Source: Limimaricola sp964022235 (GTDB taxonomy: Bacteria; Pseudomonadota; Alphaproteobacteria; Rhodobacterales; Rhodobacteraceae). From it: 64,000 nucleotides of DNA. The stretch is taken from positions 248,001 through 312,000 of the forward strand of contig NZ_CAXHZL010000001.1 in assembly GCF_964022235.1 (NCBI RefSeq), in the 5' to 3' direction. Below the pieces are notes generated by a model. That model did not search any database. It was not told where the DNA came from and was given only the letters and a program-made list of their open reading frames with translations. Positions 17,472 through 26,262 of this stretch are shown here, piece after piece; position 1 is the first letter of the stretch, and each line of letters starts with the position of its first letter. The position numbers were made by a program, and so were the translations under genes.

Positions 17472-18638
17472 TTATTCGCCCTTGATGCGAGCAGCGGCGT
17501 CGTCGAGCGCGGCCTGCGGCTCCTGCGCGCCGTTGGTGATGTTGGTCAGCGCCGGCTGCATCGCGGCCCAGAAGGCGCCCATCTCGGGGTTCGACGGCAT
17601 CGGGATGCCGTCCTTGGCGACGTCGAGCATCGCGCTCACCCGTTCGTCATCCTGCGCCTCGGCGGCCGAGGTATCGGCCAACGCACCCAGCGCGCCGCTC
17701 TCGTTCCAGGCGGCGAGGCCCTCGTCGGTGAGCAGGTAGCTCTCGATGAACTCTTGCGCGAGGTCGAGATTGGGCGAGGCGGCGTTGAGCGCCAGCGCCT
17801 GTACGCCAAGGAAGGGCGGCGCCAGTTCGCCATCGACCTTGGGCAGCGGCGCCACGCCGAAATCGATGCCGGAGCTGTCGAGATTGCCCCAGGCCCAGGG
17901 CCCGTTGATGACCATGGCGACCTCGCCATTGTTCATCGCCCCCTCCATCACGCCGTAATCGACGCCCTTGGGCATCACGCCGTCGTTGATGAGCGAGGCC
18001 AGAACCTCGGCCCCCTCGACTGCGCCTTCGGTGTTCACGCCCGAGGTCGCGCCGACATAGGAGCCATCGACCTTCTGAAAGGCAAAGCCGCCGTTGGCCG
18101 CGAGCAGCGGGAAGGTGAAGTAGGTGTTGTTGTAGTCCCAAAGGATCGGCGCCACGCCCTCGGGCAGCTCCATCGCCGCGACCTCGGAGAAATCGGCGGG
18201 CGGGGTGTCCACGAACTTCTTGTTGTAGATCAGGTGCACCGCCTCGACCGCGACAGGGTAGCCCCATGTGGCGCCGTCGAAGGTCACGGCCTCCATGGCG
18301 GCGGGCAGGATGCCATCGGCAAAACCCGCGCCGGGGGTCACGGGGGAGATGATGCCGCCCGTGGCCCATTCGCCGAGGCGGTCATGCGCATGCATCACGA
18401 TGTCCGGGCCGTCGCCGGTGGCCGCGGCCTGCTGGAACTTCTCGGGCAGCGGCTCGACCACGGCCACCTCGACCGGCACGCCGAACTCCTCTTCGAAGGT
18501 CTTGCCGATCTCGCGCAGCGCGTCGGGGGCGCGGTTGTCACCGGTCCAGATCAGCAGCTTGCCATCCTCGAAGGCCAGCGCCGGTGCGGCCGACAGCATC
18601 AACAGCGCCACGGCGCCGAGGGTCTTGGTCTTGGTCAT
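17472..18638 (-). CDS. malE: Periplasmic maltose-binding protein MalE
   Basis: 388-residue precursor with a Sec signal peptide ending in APALAF near residue 22. The mature part follows E. coli MalE closely: GKLLIWTGD, AAATGDGPDIVMHAHDRLG, YPVAVEAVHLIYNKK, VAMVINGPWAWGNLD, NAASPNLDLAQEFIESYLLTDEG and MPSNPEMGAFWAAM. It should capture maltose and maltodextrins and deliver them to MalFGK. I start at 18638, where GGGAGGAT precedes the ATG; the upstream in-frame extension is rich in arginine and not conserved. It diverges from the LacI-type regulator. Confidence 0.94.
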   Translation of the reverse strand: MTKTKTLGAVALLMLSAAPALAFEDGKLLIWTGDNRAPDALREIGKTFEEEFGVPVEVAVVEPLPEKFQQAAATGDGPDIVMHAHDRLGEWATGGIISPVTPGAGFADGILPAAMEAVTFDGATWGYPVAVEAVHLIYNKKFVDTPPADFSEVAAMELPEGVAPILWDYNNTYFTFPLLAANGGFAFQKVDGSYVGATSGVNTEGAVEGAEVLASLINDGVMPKGVDYGVMEGAMNNGEVAMVINGPWAWGNLDSSGIDFGVAPLPKVDGELAPPFLGVQALALNAASPNLDLAQEFIESYLLTDEGLAAWNESGALGALADTSAAEAQDDERVSAMLDVAKDGIPMPSNPEMGAFWAAMQPALTNITNGAQEPQAALDDAAARIKGE

Positions 18639-18719
18639 GTCATCCTCCCAGATACGTCTCGCCGCCGGCTCCTCCGAACGGCGCGATTCGCGGCACGATA
18701 GCAAAGCCGCCCCCCTTCT

Positions 18720-18732
18720 CAAAACGTTTTAA
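18720..18732. promoter_or_regulatory. LacI-type operator, malE side
   Basis: CAAAACGTTTTAA contains the perfect palindrome AAAACGTTTT with the central CG step usual for LacI-family sites. It lies about 83 bases upstream of the malE start, in the shared region between malE and the LacI gene. Confidence 0.6.
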
Positions 18733-18760
18733 AAAGCCTGTTGGGGCATATCGGTTTTCG

Positions 18761-18790
18761 TTGCAATGCCATGCGTTCCGCGCCTACATT
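18761..18790 (+). promoter_or_regulatory. Candidate promoter for the LacI-malK unit
   Basis: TTGCAA at 18761-18766 and TACATT at 18785-18790 are separated by 18 bases. The LacI-like operator at 18797 begins just downstream, where a repressor would block transcription. Both hexamers are moderate matches. Confidence 0.4.
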
Positions 18791-18796
18791 CCTGCT

Positions 18797-18810
18797 GCAA
18801 GCGCTTTGAA
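18797..18810. promoter_or_regulatory. LacI-type operator, regulator side
   Basis: GCAAGCGCTTTGAA holds the palindrome AAGCGCTT with a central CG, the same AAnCGnTT layout as the site at 18720. The two centres are 77 bases apart, which would allow a DNA loop between divergent promoters and autoregulation. Confidence 0.6.
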
Positions 18811-18832
18811 CGACCAGGGGAGGGGTCGCGAC

Positions 18833-19888
18833 ATGGCGACTCTCAAGGACATCTCGGTCGAACTCGGCCTCTCGGTCGCCACGGTCAGCCGGGCGCTCAA
18901 TGGCTTTCCCGAGGTCGGGGCCAAGACCCGCGCCCGCGTGCAGGCGGCGGCTGCGCGGCTGGGCTACCGGCCCAACCGCTCGGCGCAACGTCTGGCCACA
19001 GGGCGTTCGGGCGTCGTCGGCATGATCGTCAAGCTGCGCGCCGACATGTCGGCCGACCAGACCTTCTTCGACGTGGTGACCTCGCTGACCGCCGAACTGT
19101 CGGCGCGCGACCTCGACCTCGTGCTTTCGGTCGATCAGGGCGACGATCCGGTGGCCCCCTACAAGCGGATGTTGGAGCGCGACCTGCTCGACGGCTTCGT
19201 GCTCAACGCGCCGGTGCCGGGCGATCCACGGCCCGGCTTTCTTGCCGAGCGGGGCGTGCCCTTCGTGATGCACGGGCAGGCGCATGACGCGCCCGACTAT
19301 GCCTTTTACGGCATCGACAACGCGGCGGTGAGCGCCGACGCGATCGCGCTTCTGACCACGCTCGGCCACAGGCGCATCGCGCTGATCAACGGCGAGGCGC
19401 GCTTTGCCTTCGCCGCCGAGCGCGCGGCGGGATTCCACGCCGCCATGGCGGCGCAGGCGGGGCCGGTGCCACAAGGTTTCGTGGCGGACGGTCCGCCCAC
19501 CGAGAACACCGGCTACACGCTGGCGCTGTCGTGGCTTTCGGGGCGGGCAGGGCCGCGCCCCACGGCGATCCTCTGCGCCACCACGCCGGTCGCGGCAGGC
19601 GTGCTGCGCGCGGCCCGCGACCTCGGTCTCTCGGTGCCGGGCGATTTGTCGGTAGCGGCGCATGACGACGCGCTGCCCAATATCCGTCCTGCCCATTTCA
19701 CCCCGGCCCTGACCGTCACCCATGCGCCGATGCGAGACGCCTGCGCGCCGCTCGCGCAGATGCTCATCGACCATCTCAACGGTGCGCCGCCCGCGCGCCT
19801 GCAAACCGTCATTCGGGCCGGGCTGATCGTTCGCGCCTCGTCCGGGCCCGTCCCGAAGGGAGAGGAAACACCATGGCAGACAACATGA
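18833..19888 (+). CDS. LacI family transcriptional regulator of the maltose genes
   Basis: 351-residue LacI/GalR-type regulator. The helix-turn-helix and hinge occupy residues 1-55 (TLKDISVELGLSVATVSRAL, then YRPNRSAQRLATGRSG). The rest is the periplasmic-binding-protein-like sugar domain, including GIDNAAVSADAIALL and GHRRIALINGE. It should repress the maltose genes until an inducer sugar binds. I chose the ATG at 18833 because AGGGGAGGGG precedes it and the protein then begins at the conserved DNA-binding domain. Its end overlaps malK by 16 bases. Two candidate operators lie just upstream. Confidence 0.9.
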   Translation: MATLKDISVELGLSVATVSRALNGFPEVGAKTRARVQAAAARLGYRPNRSAQRLATGRSGVVGMIVKLRADMSADQTFFDVVTSLTAELSARDLDLVLSVDQGDDPVAPYKRMLERDLLDGFVLNAPVPGDPRPGFLAERGVPFVMHGQAHDAPDYAFYGIDNAAVSADAIALLTTLGHRRIALINGEARFAFAAERAAGFHAAMAAQAGPVPQGFVADGPPTENTGYTLALSWLSGRAGPRPTAILCATTPVAAGVLRAARDLGLSVPGDLSVAAHDDALPNIRPAHFTPALTVTHAPMRDACAPLAQMLIDHLNGAPPARLQTVIRAGLIVRASSGPVPKGEETPWQTT

Positions 19889-20982
19889 CCAGCGCGCTGC
19901 GCGCCCAAGGGCTCAAGAAGAGCTATGGCGGCGTCGAGGTGCTGCATTCGATCGATATCGACATGAAACCGGGCGAGTTTCTGGTCCTCGTCGGCCCCTC
20001 GGGCTGCGGCAAGTCCACGCTGCTGAACTGCATCGCCGGGCTCGAAGAGATATCGGGTGGGGTGCTGGAGATCGGAGGGCGCGACGTGACCCACGAGCCG
20101 CCCAAGGACCGTGACATCGCCATGGTGTTCCAGTCCTACGCGCTCTACCCGACGATGAACGTGGGCGAGAACATCGGCTTCGGCATGAAGGTCCGCCGCG
20201 TCCCCAAGGCGCAGGCGCAGCGCAAGATCGAAGAGGTGGCGAAGCTTTTGCAGATCGATCACCTGCTCGACCGCAAGCCTTCACAGCTTTCAGGTGGCCA
20301 GCGCCAGCGCGTCGCCATGGGCCGGGCGCTGGTGCGCGATCCCAAGCTGTTTCTCTTCGACGAGCCGCTGTCGAACCTCGACGCCAAGCTGCGCGTCGAG
20401 ATGCGCGCCGAGATCAAGCGCATCCATAAGACCACGCACGCCAGCATCGTCTACGTCACCCACGACCAGATCGAGGCGATGACGCTGGCCACGCGGATCG
20501 TCGTGCTCAAGGGAGGCGTGGTGCAGCAGATCGGCACGCCGCAGCAGATCTACGACACCCCGGCCAACACCTTCGTGGCCGATTTCATGGGCTCGCCGCC
20601 GATGAACCTCGTGCCCGCCCGCGTCACCGAGACCGGGCTCGACATCGACGGCACGCCGCTTGCCATGGGGGCGGGCTGGCGTGCGTCCGACCTGCCCGCG
20701 CGGGTGACGCTCGGCATCCGGCCCGAGCATCTGAGCCGGGCCAGCGGCACGCCCGACCTCGTCGTGGCACCCAAGATGATCGAGAACACCGGCGCCGAGG
20801 CCTATGTGAACTTCGTGCTGGGCGGCAAGACCATCACCGCCCGCCTGCCTGGCCGCATCGCGGAGGACGCGACCGACCACGTTGATCTCGCGGTGGCGCG
20901 GGAGGGGCTGTGCCTGTTCGATATCGAGACCGGCGCGCGGATCGAACGCGCGCCCGCCCTTAGTGAAGCCGCCGCCCTCTGA
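19873..20982 (+). CDS. malK: Maltose ABC transporter ATP-binding subunit MalK
   Basis: 369-residue ATPase, close to the 371 of E. coli MalK. Walker A GPSGCGKST is at residues 41-49, and the signature QLSGGQRQRVAMGRALVRDP, Walker B LFLFDEPLSNLDAKLR and the switch histidine in VTHDQIEAMTLA follow in order. The C-terminal TOBE-type regulatory domain is present (LGIRPEHL, ENTGAEAYV). It powers sugar import through MalFG. It lies in an overlapping unit with the LacI regulator, opposite malEFG, with a GGGAGAGG site inside the regulator gene. Its end overlaps a convergent gene by 23 bases. Confidence 0.94.
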   Translation: MADNMTSALRAQGLKKSYGGVEVLHSIDIDMKPGEFLVLVGPSGCGKSTLLNCIAGLEEISGGVLEIGGRDVTHEPPKDRDIAMVFQSYALYPTMNVGENIGFGMKVRRVPKAQAQRKIEEVAKLLQIDHLLDRKPSQLSGGQRQRVAMGRALVRDPKLFLFDEPLSNLDAKLRVEMRAEIKRIHKTTHASIVYVTHDQIEAMTLATRIVVLKGGVVQQIGTPQQIYDTPANTFVADFMGSPPMNLVPARVTETGLDIDGTPLAMGAGWRASDLPARVTLGIRPEHLSRASGTPDLVVAPKMIENTGAEAYVNFVLGGKTITARLPGRIAEDATDHVDLAVAREGLCLFDIETGARIERAPALSEAAAL

Positions 20983-21436
20983 TCCCGGCACGACGCAGGC
21001 CGAGGCCCAGCGCCTCGGCCAGATGGGCTGCCTCACCCGCCGCCTCGGCGCGCAGAAACGCCATGGCGAGCATCATCGCTTCTTCGCGTGCGGCTTCGGC
21101 CCCATGGCCGATCAGCCGCGCGAACCACGCCTCGTCGGCCCCTAGGCAGGCGCAGTCCGCGGCGTGACGCATCAGCGGCCTGCGCCCCATGGCCCCGCAC
21201 AGCCGCGCCAGAGCGTCGAGCGCATGGGCGGCGGCATGGGCGGGGGCCGGGTCGAGATCGGGCGTCAGCCGCGCCGCTACGGCCTCCGTGCCGCTATCGC
21301 ACCACAGACGCAGCAGGCGCACGGCGCGGGCCTCTATGGGGCCGAGGTCGTCGATGCGCCCCACGGGCGCGCCACCGATCGGCGCGCGGCGGCGGGAATC
21401 ATCCGAAGGGAAATCTTGGGGAAAGTCGCGGGGCAT
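20960..21436 (-). CDS. Hypothetical protein, alanine- and histidine-rich
   Basis: 158-residue protein I do not recognise. It is largely alpha-helical by composition, with several His and Cys residues (MRHAADCACLGADEAWFARLIGHG) that could bind a metal, and no signal peptide. I start it at the ATG at 21436. Its last 23 bases overlap the end of malK on the other strand. Upstream on the same strand is a GntR regulator gene 94 bases away, so they may or may not be co-transcribed. GC skew at the third codon position supports coding. No function offered. Confidence 0.65.
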   Translation of the reverse strand: MPRDFPQDFPSDDSRRRAPIGGAPVGRIDDLGPIEARAVRLLRLWCDSGTEAVAARLTPDLDPAPAHAAAHALDALARLCGAMGRRPLMRHAADCACLGADEAWFARLIGHGAEAAREEAMMLAMAFLRAEAAGEAAHLAEALGLGLRRAGIRGRRLH

Positions 21437-21530
21437 GGCGGGCCTCGATGGTCCTGAACGCATCCGGCTTGCGACGGGCAGGGCCGTCGTGGCTGCCCCA
21501 ATTCCTGACAATAAATGTCGGATATGTCAA

Positions 21531-22190
21531 TCACCCTTTCAGCAGCCGCAGTCCTTGGGTCACATCGGTGCGCACCGCCAGCCGCAGCCCCGGCTCGTCG
21601 CCCGCGCGCAGCGCCGCGAGGATCAGCTTGTGGTGATAGGGCGGATCGGTGCGTCTCAGCCGCCCGTAAAGCGCGCGCATGGTTGGACCGAGCTGCAGCC
21701 ACACCGTCTCGGTCATGGCAAGGATCGCGGGCGACTGGGCCCGCAGATAGAGCGTACGATGAAATTCGAGGTTCATGCGGATGTAGCCCGAGGCGTCCTG
21801 CCGCGCGACCATCTGGCTGACACCCGCGTTGATCGCCTCAAGCCGGTCGATCAGTGCGAAATGCGCGCGCGGCAGGGCCCGCGAGGCCAGCTCCGGCTCC
21901 AGCATGGCGCGCAAGGAGGCCAGCTCCTCGATCCGCTCGTTGGTCAGCGCGGGCGTGGCGACGCGTCCCGAGGAGGACAGCGACAGCGCGCCCTCGGCCA
22001 CCAGCCGCCGCACCGATTCGCGCGCGGGCGTCATCGACACGCCGAAAAGCTTGCCGATGCCGCGCAGGGTCAGCGACTCTCCCGGCTCCATTTCGCCATG
22101 CATGATCCGGGTGCGCAGGGCTCGGTAGACCCGGTCATGTGCGGCCCCCGTGGGATCCGGCGTGCGCGGACTGGCCGTGGTCGGGATCAT
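21531..22190 (-). CDS. GntR family regulator with FCD domain
   Basis: 219-residue regulator. The winged helix is at residues 18-80 (VYRALRTRIMHGEMEPGESLTLRGIGKLFGVSMTPARESVRRLVAEGAL in part), and the rest is an all-helical FCD ligand domain with the metal-site arginine/histidine pattern NLEFHRTLY. FadR-subfamily proteins of this kind sense carboxylic acids. The start ATG overlaps the stop of the metallopeptidase gene upstream by four bases. Its target is not evident locally. As a GntR protein, whose sites are often GT-N-AC palindromes, it is one candidate binder for the TGTGATCACA sites in this window. Confidence 0.88.
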   Translation of the reverse strand: MIPTTASPRTPDPTGAAHDRVYRALRTRIMHGEMEPGESLTLRGIGKLFGVSMTPARESVRRLVAEGALSLSSSGRVATPALTNERIEELASLRAMLEPELASRALPRAHFALIDRLEAINAGVSQMVARQDASGYIRMNLEFHRTLYLRAQSPAILAMTETVWLQLGPTMRALYGRLRRTDPPYHHKLILAALRAGDEPGLRLAVRTDVTQGLRLLKG

Positions 22191-22897
22191 GCGGTAACCT
22201 CTGCGGGGGCGGCGAAATCGATCCGCTGCAGCGCATCGCCATGGGCGCGAAGCCAGTCGCGCGCGCTGCGGTGATCGGGATAGAGCCGCGCGCAAACCGC
22301 CCAGAAGGCGGCGGAATGGTTCATCTCGGCCAGATGCGCGACCTCGTGGGCGGCGACATAGTCGCCGATTTCGGGCGGCGCCATCATAAGCCGCCATGAC
22401 AGCATGATGTCGCCCTTGGAACTGCACGAGCCCCAGCGCGAGCGCGTGTCGCGAAACGTCAGCCGCCCCACGGGCCGGCCCAGCGTGGCGGCATGGCGAT
22501 CCACGGCGGACGAAAGGCTGTCTCGGGCGCGGGCCTTGAGAAAGGCCATCGCACGGGCCGGGGCGCGCGCGGCGTCGTCGGGGACGAACAGGGTGTCACC
22601 CTCGAGCTTCGGGCCGCGCACCGGGGCGGGGCGCAACGCGATCTCGCGGCCCAGATAGGGCAGGGAGCCGCCGAGCCGCACCTCGCGCGGCGGGGCCACC
22701 CGGTCGAGATGGCCGCGCACCCAAGCCTCGCGTTCACGCAAGAACGCCAGCGCCTCGCGCTCGGGCGTGCGCTTGGGCAATGTGAGCGTCACCCGCCCGT
22801 CGCGGTGCGACACGCGCAGCGTGATCCGCCGTGCCCGGTCCGAGCGTCGCAGCGCCACCGTCAGGGGCGGGTTGCCCGGAAGCACATGTTCACCCAT
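22187..22897 (-). CDS. YgjP-type (SprT-like, DUF45) metallopeptidase
   Basis: 236-residue zinc peptidase of the YgjP/M48-like group. The metal site HEVAH is at residues 184-188 with a third His at 194 (AEMNHSAAFW). The family block FRDTRSRWGSCSSKGDIMLSW precedes it at about 149-169. It is soluble with no signal peptide. I chose the ATG at 22897, because the upstream in-frame sequence is unlike the family, which starts close to the LTVALRRSDRARRITLRV segment. It is coupled to the GntR gene by an ATGA overlap and diverges from the FYDLN gene. Substrate unknown. Confidence 0.88.
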   Translation of the reverse strand: MGEHVLPGNPPLTVALRRSDRARRITLRVSHRDGRVTLTLPKRTPEREALAFLREREAWVRGHLDRVAPPREVRLGGSLPYLGREIALRPAPVRGPKLEGDTLFVPDDAARAPARAMAFLKARARDSLSSAVDRHAATLGRPVGRLTFRDTRSRWGSCSSKGDIMLSWRLMMAPPEIGDYVAAHEVAHLAEMNHSAAFWAVCARLYPDHRSARDWLRAHGDALQRIDFAAPAEVTA

Positions 22898-23044
22898 ATC
22901 CCGTCCACTCCCCAGAGGCCAAAGGCTTTGACACCCTGCCCGGCTTATGGCAGGGGAGCGCGATCCGCCGCAAGGCCGAGGCGCGTTCGCGCCCGGGCCA
23001 GCGCGCCTGCCGATCACCGCCGCACGGAACTGGAAGGACAGCCC

Positions 23045-23383
23045 ATGCCGAAGGAAGAATGGGGAACCAAGCGCATCTGCCCGACCACGGGCAAGCGCTT
23101 TTACGACCTCAACGCAAACCCGATCGTCAGCCCCTACACGGGCCAGGTCGTCACGCTCGACACCGGCAAGCACCGCACCATGGTGGCGGATGCCGAGGAC
23201 GCGCAGACCAAGAAGATGAAAAAATCCTCCGAGGATGACGAGGAGCTGCTGCTCGACGACAGCGACGACGAAGAGGACGACGATGTCGATCTCGGCGACG
23301 ACGTTCTCGACGACGACGATGACGACAGCGACGAGGTCTCGCTCGACGAACTGGCCGATGTTCCGGCCAACGACGACGACTGA
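23045..23383 (+). CDS. FYDLN-acid (TIGR02300) family protein
   Basis: 112-residue protein with the family N-terminus EEWGTKRICPTTGKRFYDLN at residues 4-23. After residue 61 it becomes an extreme acidic tail made almost only of Asp and Glu, encoded by GAC/GAG repeats. The family is common next to tRNA-Ala or aroA in alphaproteobacteria; its function is unknown, perhaps nucleic-acid or metal related. The tRNA-Ala gene follows 110 bases downstream, as expected for this lineage. The AAGGACAGCCC site precedes the ATG. Confidence 0.92.
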   Translation: MPKEEWGTKRICPTTGKRFYDLNANPIVSPYTGQVVTLDTGKHRTMVADAEDAQTKKMKKSSEDDEELLLDDSDDEEDDDVDLGDDVLDDDDDDSDEVSLDELADVPANDDD

Positions 23384-23493
23384 GAAATTCGGCCCGGGCG
23401 CGTGTTTTCCGCTTGCACCCGCCCGGCCCCACCCTTAGAGAGCGGCACACGGACAGCGACGCTGACCGACACGGCGGAAACGCCGAACATGAT

Positions 23494-23569
<76 letters not shown>

Positions 23570-23898
23570 TCACCTCTCTACCGACATTCCGGATCGTTTC
23601 ATTCGCACGGGCATGGCACTTTCCATGGCCGTCGTCATCGCATCCGATGCCCGCTCTGTGAGGGGGGAATCGCGTGGGTCATGGCGAACCGCTCGCCCCA
23701 GGGCGGCAGTACAATTCCGCGCCCTGCTTCCCTTTCGGCTAAGTGCCACTTGTTCGGCAGAGTTCGGCCAAGCGAAACGCCGCGCCATGGCGCAATACCG
23801 CCTTTCGCGCCGCATCGCGGCATCGGAGCTTCGTTCCTGACAGAACCCTTCGTAGGGCAGTCATCACGACATTGAACCGACCAAGGATGAGAGCCTTC
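23570..23898. other. 329-base stretch without a gene
   Basis: Between tRNA-Ala and the CAP-domain gene I see no convincing coding frame, terminator with a T run or repeat. Short frames on both strands lack ribosome binding sites. No integrase or direct repeat of the tRNA 3' end is visible, so there is no sign of an integrated element. Confidence 0.5.
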
Positions 23899-24780
23899 AT
23901 GTCCATCGCGAACGACCTCGAGCGCCAGATGCTCGACCTGATCAACGAAGAGCGGAAAGCGGCAGGGCTTGATCCGGTCCAGCTCGAACTCAATCTCAAC
24001 GAGTCGAGCGAGGATCACAGCAGCTGGATGCTGCAATCCGATCGTTTCTCCCACACCGGGCAGGGGGGAGCGAGCGCGACCGACCGGATGCGGGATGCCG
24101 ACTTCGACTTTTCCGGCCGCTGGGCCTCGGGTGAGAACATCGCCTGGCAATCCGAACGAGGCGCGTCCGGTCTCAGAGACGATGTAGCCAACTTGCACGA
24201 TTCGCTGATGAACAGCCCCGGCCACCGGGCCAACATCCTGAACCCGAACTTCGAATATGTCGGCATCGGCATCGAGAGAGGTGACTTCAAGGGCTGGGAC
24301 GCGGTCATGGTCACCCAGAATTTTGCCGCCACTGGCGGTCAGGTCGACCTCGACACCGGCAACGAGACCACCACGCCCTCTACGCCCCCGTCTCCCCCCA
24401 CCAGCCTCCCCGACCTCCCGACGGCTAACACAGCACCCAGTCTTGAGGTGGACGACATCACGCTCGCCAAAGTCAGGGGCGGCTACACCACCCGGCTCGA
24501 CAAGCATCTGACCGTCAAGGATGCCGAGGGCGATGCCATCGTATGGTATGAGCTGCGTGACACCGAGGGGCGCGACAACTTTCTGTTCAAAGGCAAAGGC
24601 CGCATCGATGCCGACAGCCCGGCTCGGATAGACGCCGATGATCTCGACATGATCCGGGTGCGACACAATGGCAGAAGTGGTGAAACCGAACTCGAGGTGC
24701 GGGCCTTCGACGGGCAGGAGGTGAGCGACTGGGCCAGCTTCACCGTAACCACCCTGTCTGTCGAGGACTGGTTCGCCTGA
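23899..24780 (+). CDS. CAP-domain (SCP/PR1-like) protein with novel C-terminal domain
   Basis: 293 residues. A CAP domain fills about residues 5-150: ERQMLDLINEERKAAGLDP, DHSSWMLQSDRFSHTG, SGENIAW and HDSLMNSPGHRANILNP, with the conserved His and Glu in place. A Pro/Thr linker (TTPSTPPSPPTSLPDLP) joins it to a C-terminal domain of about 110 residues rich in Asp, ending EVSDWASFTVTT. There is no signal peptide, so secretion, if any, would need a type I or other route. I chose ATG 23899, ten bases after AAGGA, over 23887. Function unknown; extracellular binding is likely for CAP proteins. Confidence 0.8.
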   Translation: MSIANDLERQMLDLINEERKAAGLDPVQLELNLNESSEDHSSWMLQSDRFSHTGQGGASATDRMRDADFDFSGRWASGENIAWQSERGASGLRDDVANLHDSLMNSPGHRANILNPNFEYVGIGIERGDFKGWDAVMVTQNFAATGGQVDLDTGNETTTPSTPPSPPTSLPDLPTANTAPSLEVDDITLAKVRGGYTTRLDKHLTVKDAEGDAIVWYELRDTEGRDNFLFKGKGRIDADSPARIDADDLDMIRVRHNGRSGETELEVRAFDGQEVSDWASFTVTTLSVEDWFA

Positions 24781-24806
24781 GCCGGGAACACCCCTTTTGG
24801 AATTGC

Positions 24807-24833
24807 AAACGGCCGCCCTCGGGGCGGCCGTTT
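24807..24833. terminator. Bidirectional terminator between CAP gene and lpd
   Basis: A 12-base perfect stem (AAACGGCCGCCC and GGGCGGCCGTTT) with a TCG loop lies between two convergent genes, 27 bases after the CAP gene and 22 bases past lpd. On plus it runs into TTTCTCGTTT; on minus into TTTGCAATT. It can serve both. Confidence 0.8.
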
Positions 24834-24854
24834 CTCGTTTCGCGGTGGTCGCGA

Positions 24855-26243
24855 TCAGGCGTGGATCGCACCGTCGCCCAAGGCCAGAGCCGCTTCGCGC
24901 ACGGCCTCGGAATAGGTCGGATGCGCATGGCAGGTGCGGGCCAGATCCTCGGCGGCCGCGCCGAACTCCATCGCCACGCAGACCTCGTGAATGAGGTCGC
25001 CCGCCATCGGGCCGATGATATGCGCGCCGAGGATCCGGTCGGTCTCCTTGTCGGCGAGGATCTTCACGAAGCCCTCGGCTGAGTGGTTGGCCTTGGCGCG
25101 GGCGTTGCCCAAGAAGGGGAACTTGCCGACCTTGTAGGCGTGGCCCGCTTCCTTGAGCTGCTCCTCGGTCTTGCCGACGGTCGCCACCTCGGGGTGGGTG
25201 TAGACCACGCCCGGGATCACCTCGTAGTTCACGTGGCCCTTCTGGCCCGCGAGGATCTCGGCGATAGCCACGCCCTCGTCCTCGGCCTTGTGCGCCAGCA
25301 TCAGGCCGGGCACCGCATCACCGATGGCATAGACGCCGTCGACGCTGGTCTTGAAGTGGTCGTCGATCTTGATCTGGCCGCGATCGGTCATCTCGACACC
25401 CAAATCTTCGAGGCCGAGGCCCTTCACATAGGGTTTGCGGCCCGTCGCCACGAGCACGCAATCGGCGGTGAGGCTCTCTTCGCTATCGTCCTTGCGGCTC
25501 TTCCAGGTCACAGTGGCCTGATCGCCCTCGACCGAGACGCCCTGCACGGCCGAACCCAGCACGAACTTCAGACCCTGCTTGGTGAGGATCTTCTGGAAAT
25601 TGCGCGCGACCTCGGCGTCCATGCCGGGGGTGATCGCGTCGAGATACTCGACCACGGTCACCTCCGTACCGAGGCGGCGATAGACCGAGCCCAGCTCGAG
25701 CCCGATGACGCCGGCACCGATCACCACCATCTTCTCGGGGATGCGGCCCAGCTCCAGCGCGCCGGTGGAATCGACGACGATCTCGTTGTCGACCTCGACG
25801 TTGGGGATCGAGGAGGGGACGGAGCCGGACGCGATGACGATGTGCTTGGCCTCGTGGGTCTCGTCGCCGACCTTGACCTTGCCCGCCTCGGGGATCGAGC
25901 CCCAGCCCTTGAGCCAGTCGATCTTGTTCTTCTTGAACAGGAATTCGATGCCGCCGGTGTTCTGACCGACGCTGTCGCGCTTGTAGGCGAGCATCTGCTC
26001 CCAATCCACCGTCGGCGTCTCGGCCTTCAGGCCCATCTTGGCGAAGTTGTGCTCGGCCTCGTGCAGCGCGTGGGTGGCGTGCAGCAGCGCTTTGGAGGGG
26101 ATGCAGCCCACGTTGAGGCAGGTGCCGCCCAGCGTCTCGCGCCCTTCGACCACCGCGGTCTTGAGGCCGAGCTGGGCCGCCTTGATGGCGCAGACATAGC
26201 CGCCGGGGCCGGCGCCGATGACGATGAGATCGTAGGATGCCAT
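24855..26243 (-). CDS. lpd: Dihydrolipoyl dehydrogenase (E3)
   Basis: 462-residue flavoprotein that reoxidises lipoamide in the 2-oxoglutarate dehydrogenase complex (and possibly other complexes), passing electrons to NAD. The FAD motif VIGAGPGGYVCAIKAAQLG starts at residue 8. The redox disulfide is C42/C47 in GGTCLNVGCIPSK. The NAD-binding VVIGAGVIGLELGSVYRRLG and the catalytic His-Glu pair in CHAHPTYSEAV near the C-terminus are intact. It is the last gene of the long sucCDAB unit, separated from sucB by three small genes. Confidence 0.96.
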   Translation of the reverse strand: MASYDLIVIGAGPGGYVCAIKAAQLGLKTAVVEGRETLGGTCLNVGCIPSKALLHATHALHEAEHNFAKMGLKAETPTVDWEQMLAYKRDSVGQNTGGIEFLFKKNKIDWLKGWGSIPEAGKVKVGDETHEAKHIVIASGSVPSSIPNVEVDNEIVVDSTGALELGRIPEKMVVIGAGVIGLELGSVYRRLGTEVTVVEYLDAITPGMDAEVARNFQKILTKQGLKFVLGSAVQGVSVEGDQATVTWKSRKDDSEESLTADCVLVATGRKPYVKGLGLEDLGVEMTDRGQIKIDDHFKTSVDGVYAIGDAVPGLMLAHKAEDEGVAIAEILAGQKGHVNYEVIPGVVYTHPEVATVGKTEEQLKEAGHAYKVGKFPFLGNARAKANHSAEGFVKILADKETDRILGAHIIGPMAGDLIHEVCVAMEFGAAAEDLARTCHAHPTYSEAVREAALALGDGAIHA

Positions 26244-26262
26244 GGAAAACTCCTGTGGGGTG

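Noticed and set aside
23230..23383. GAC/GAG-rich tandem stretch as a possible DNA repeat or unstable locus
   Set aside because: It simply encodes the acidic tail of the FYDLN protein; there is no exact repeat unit.
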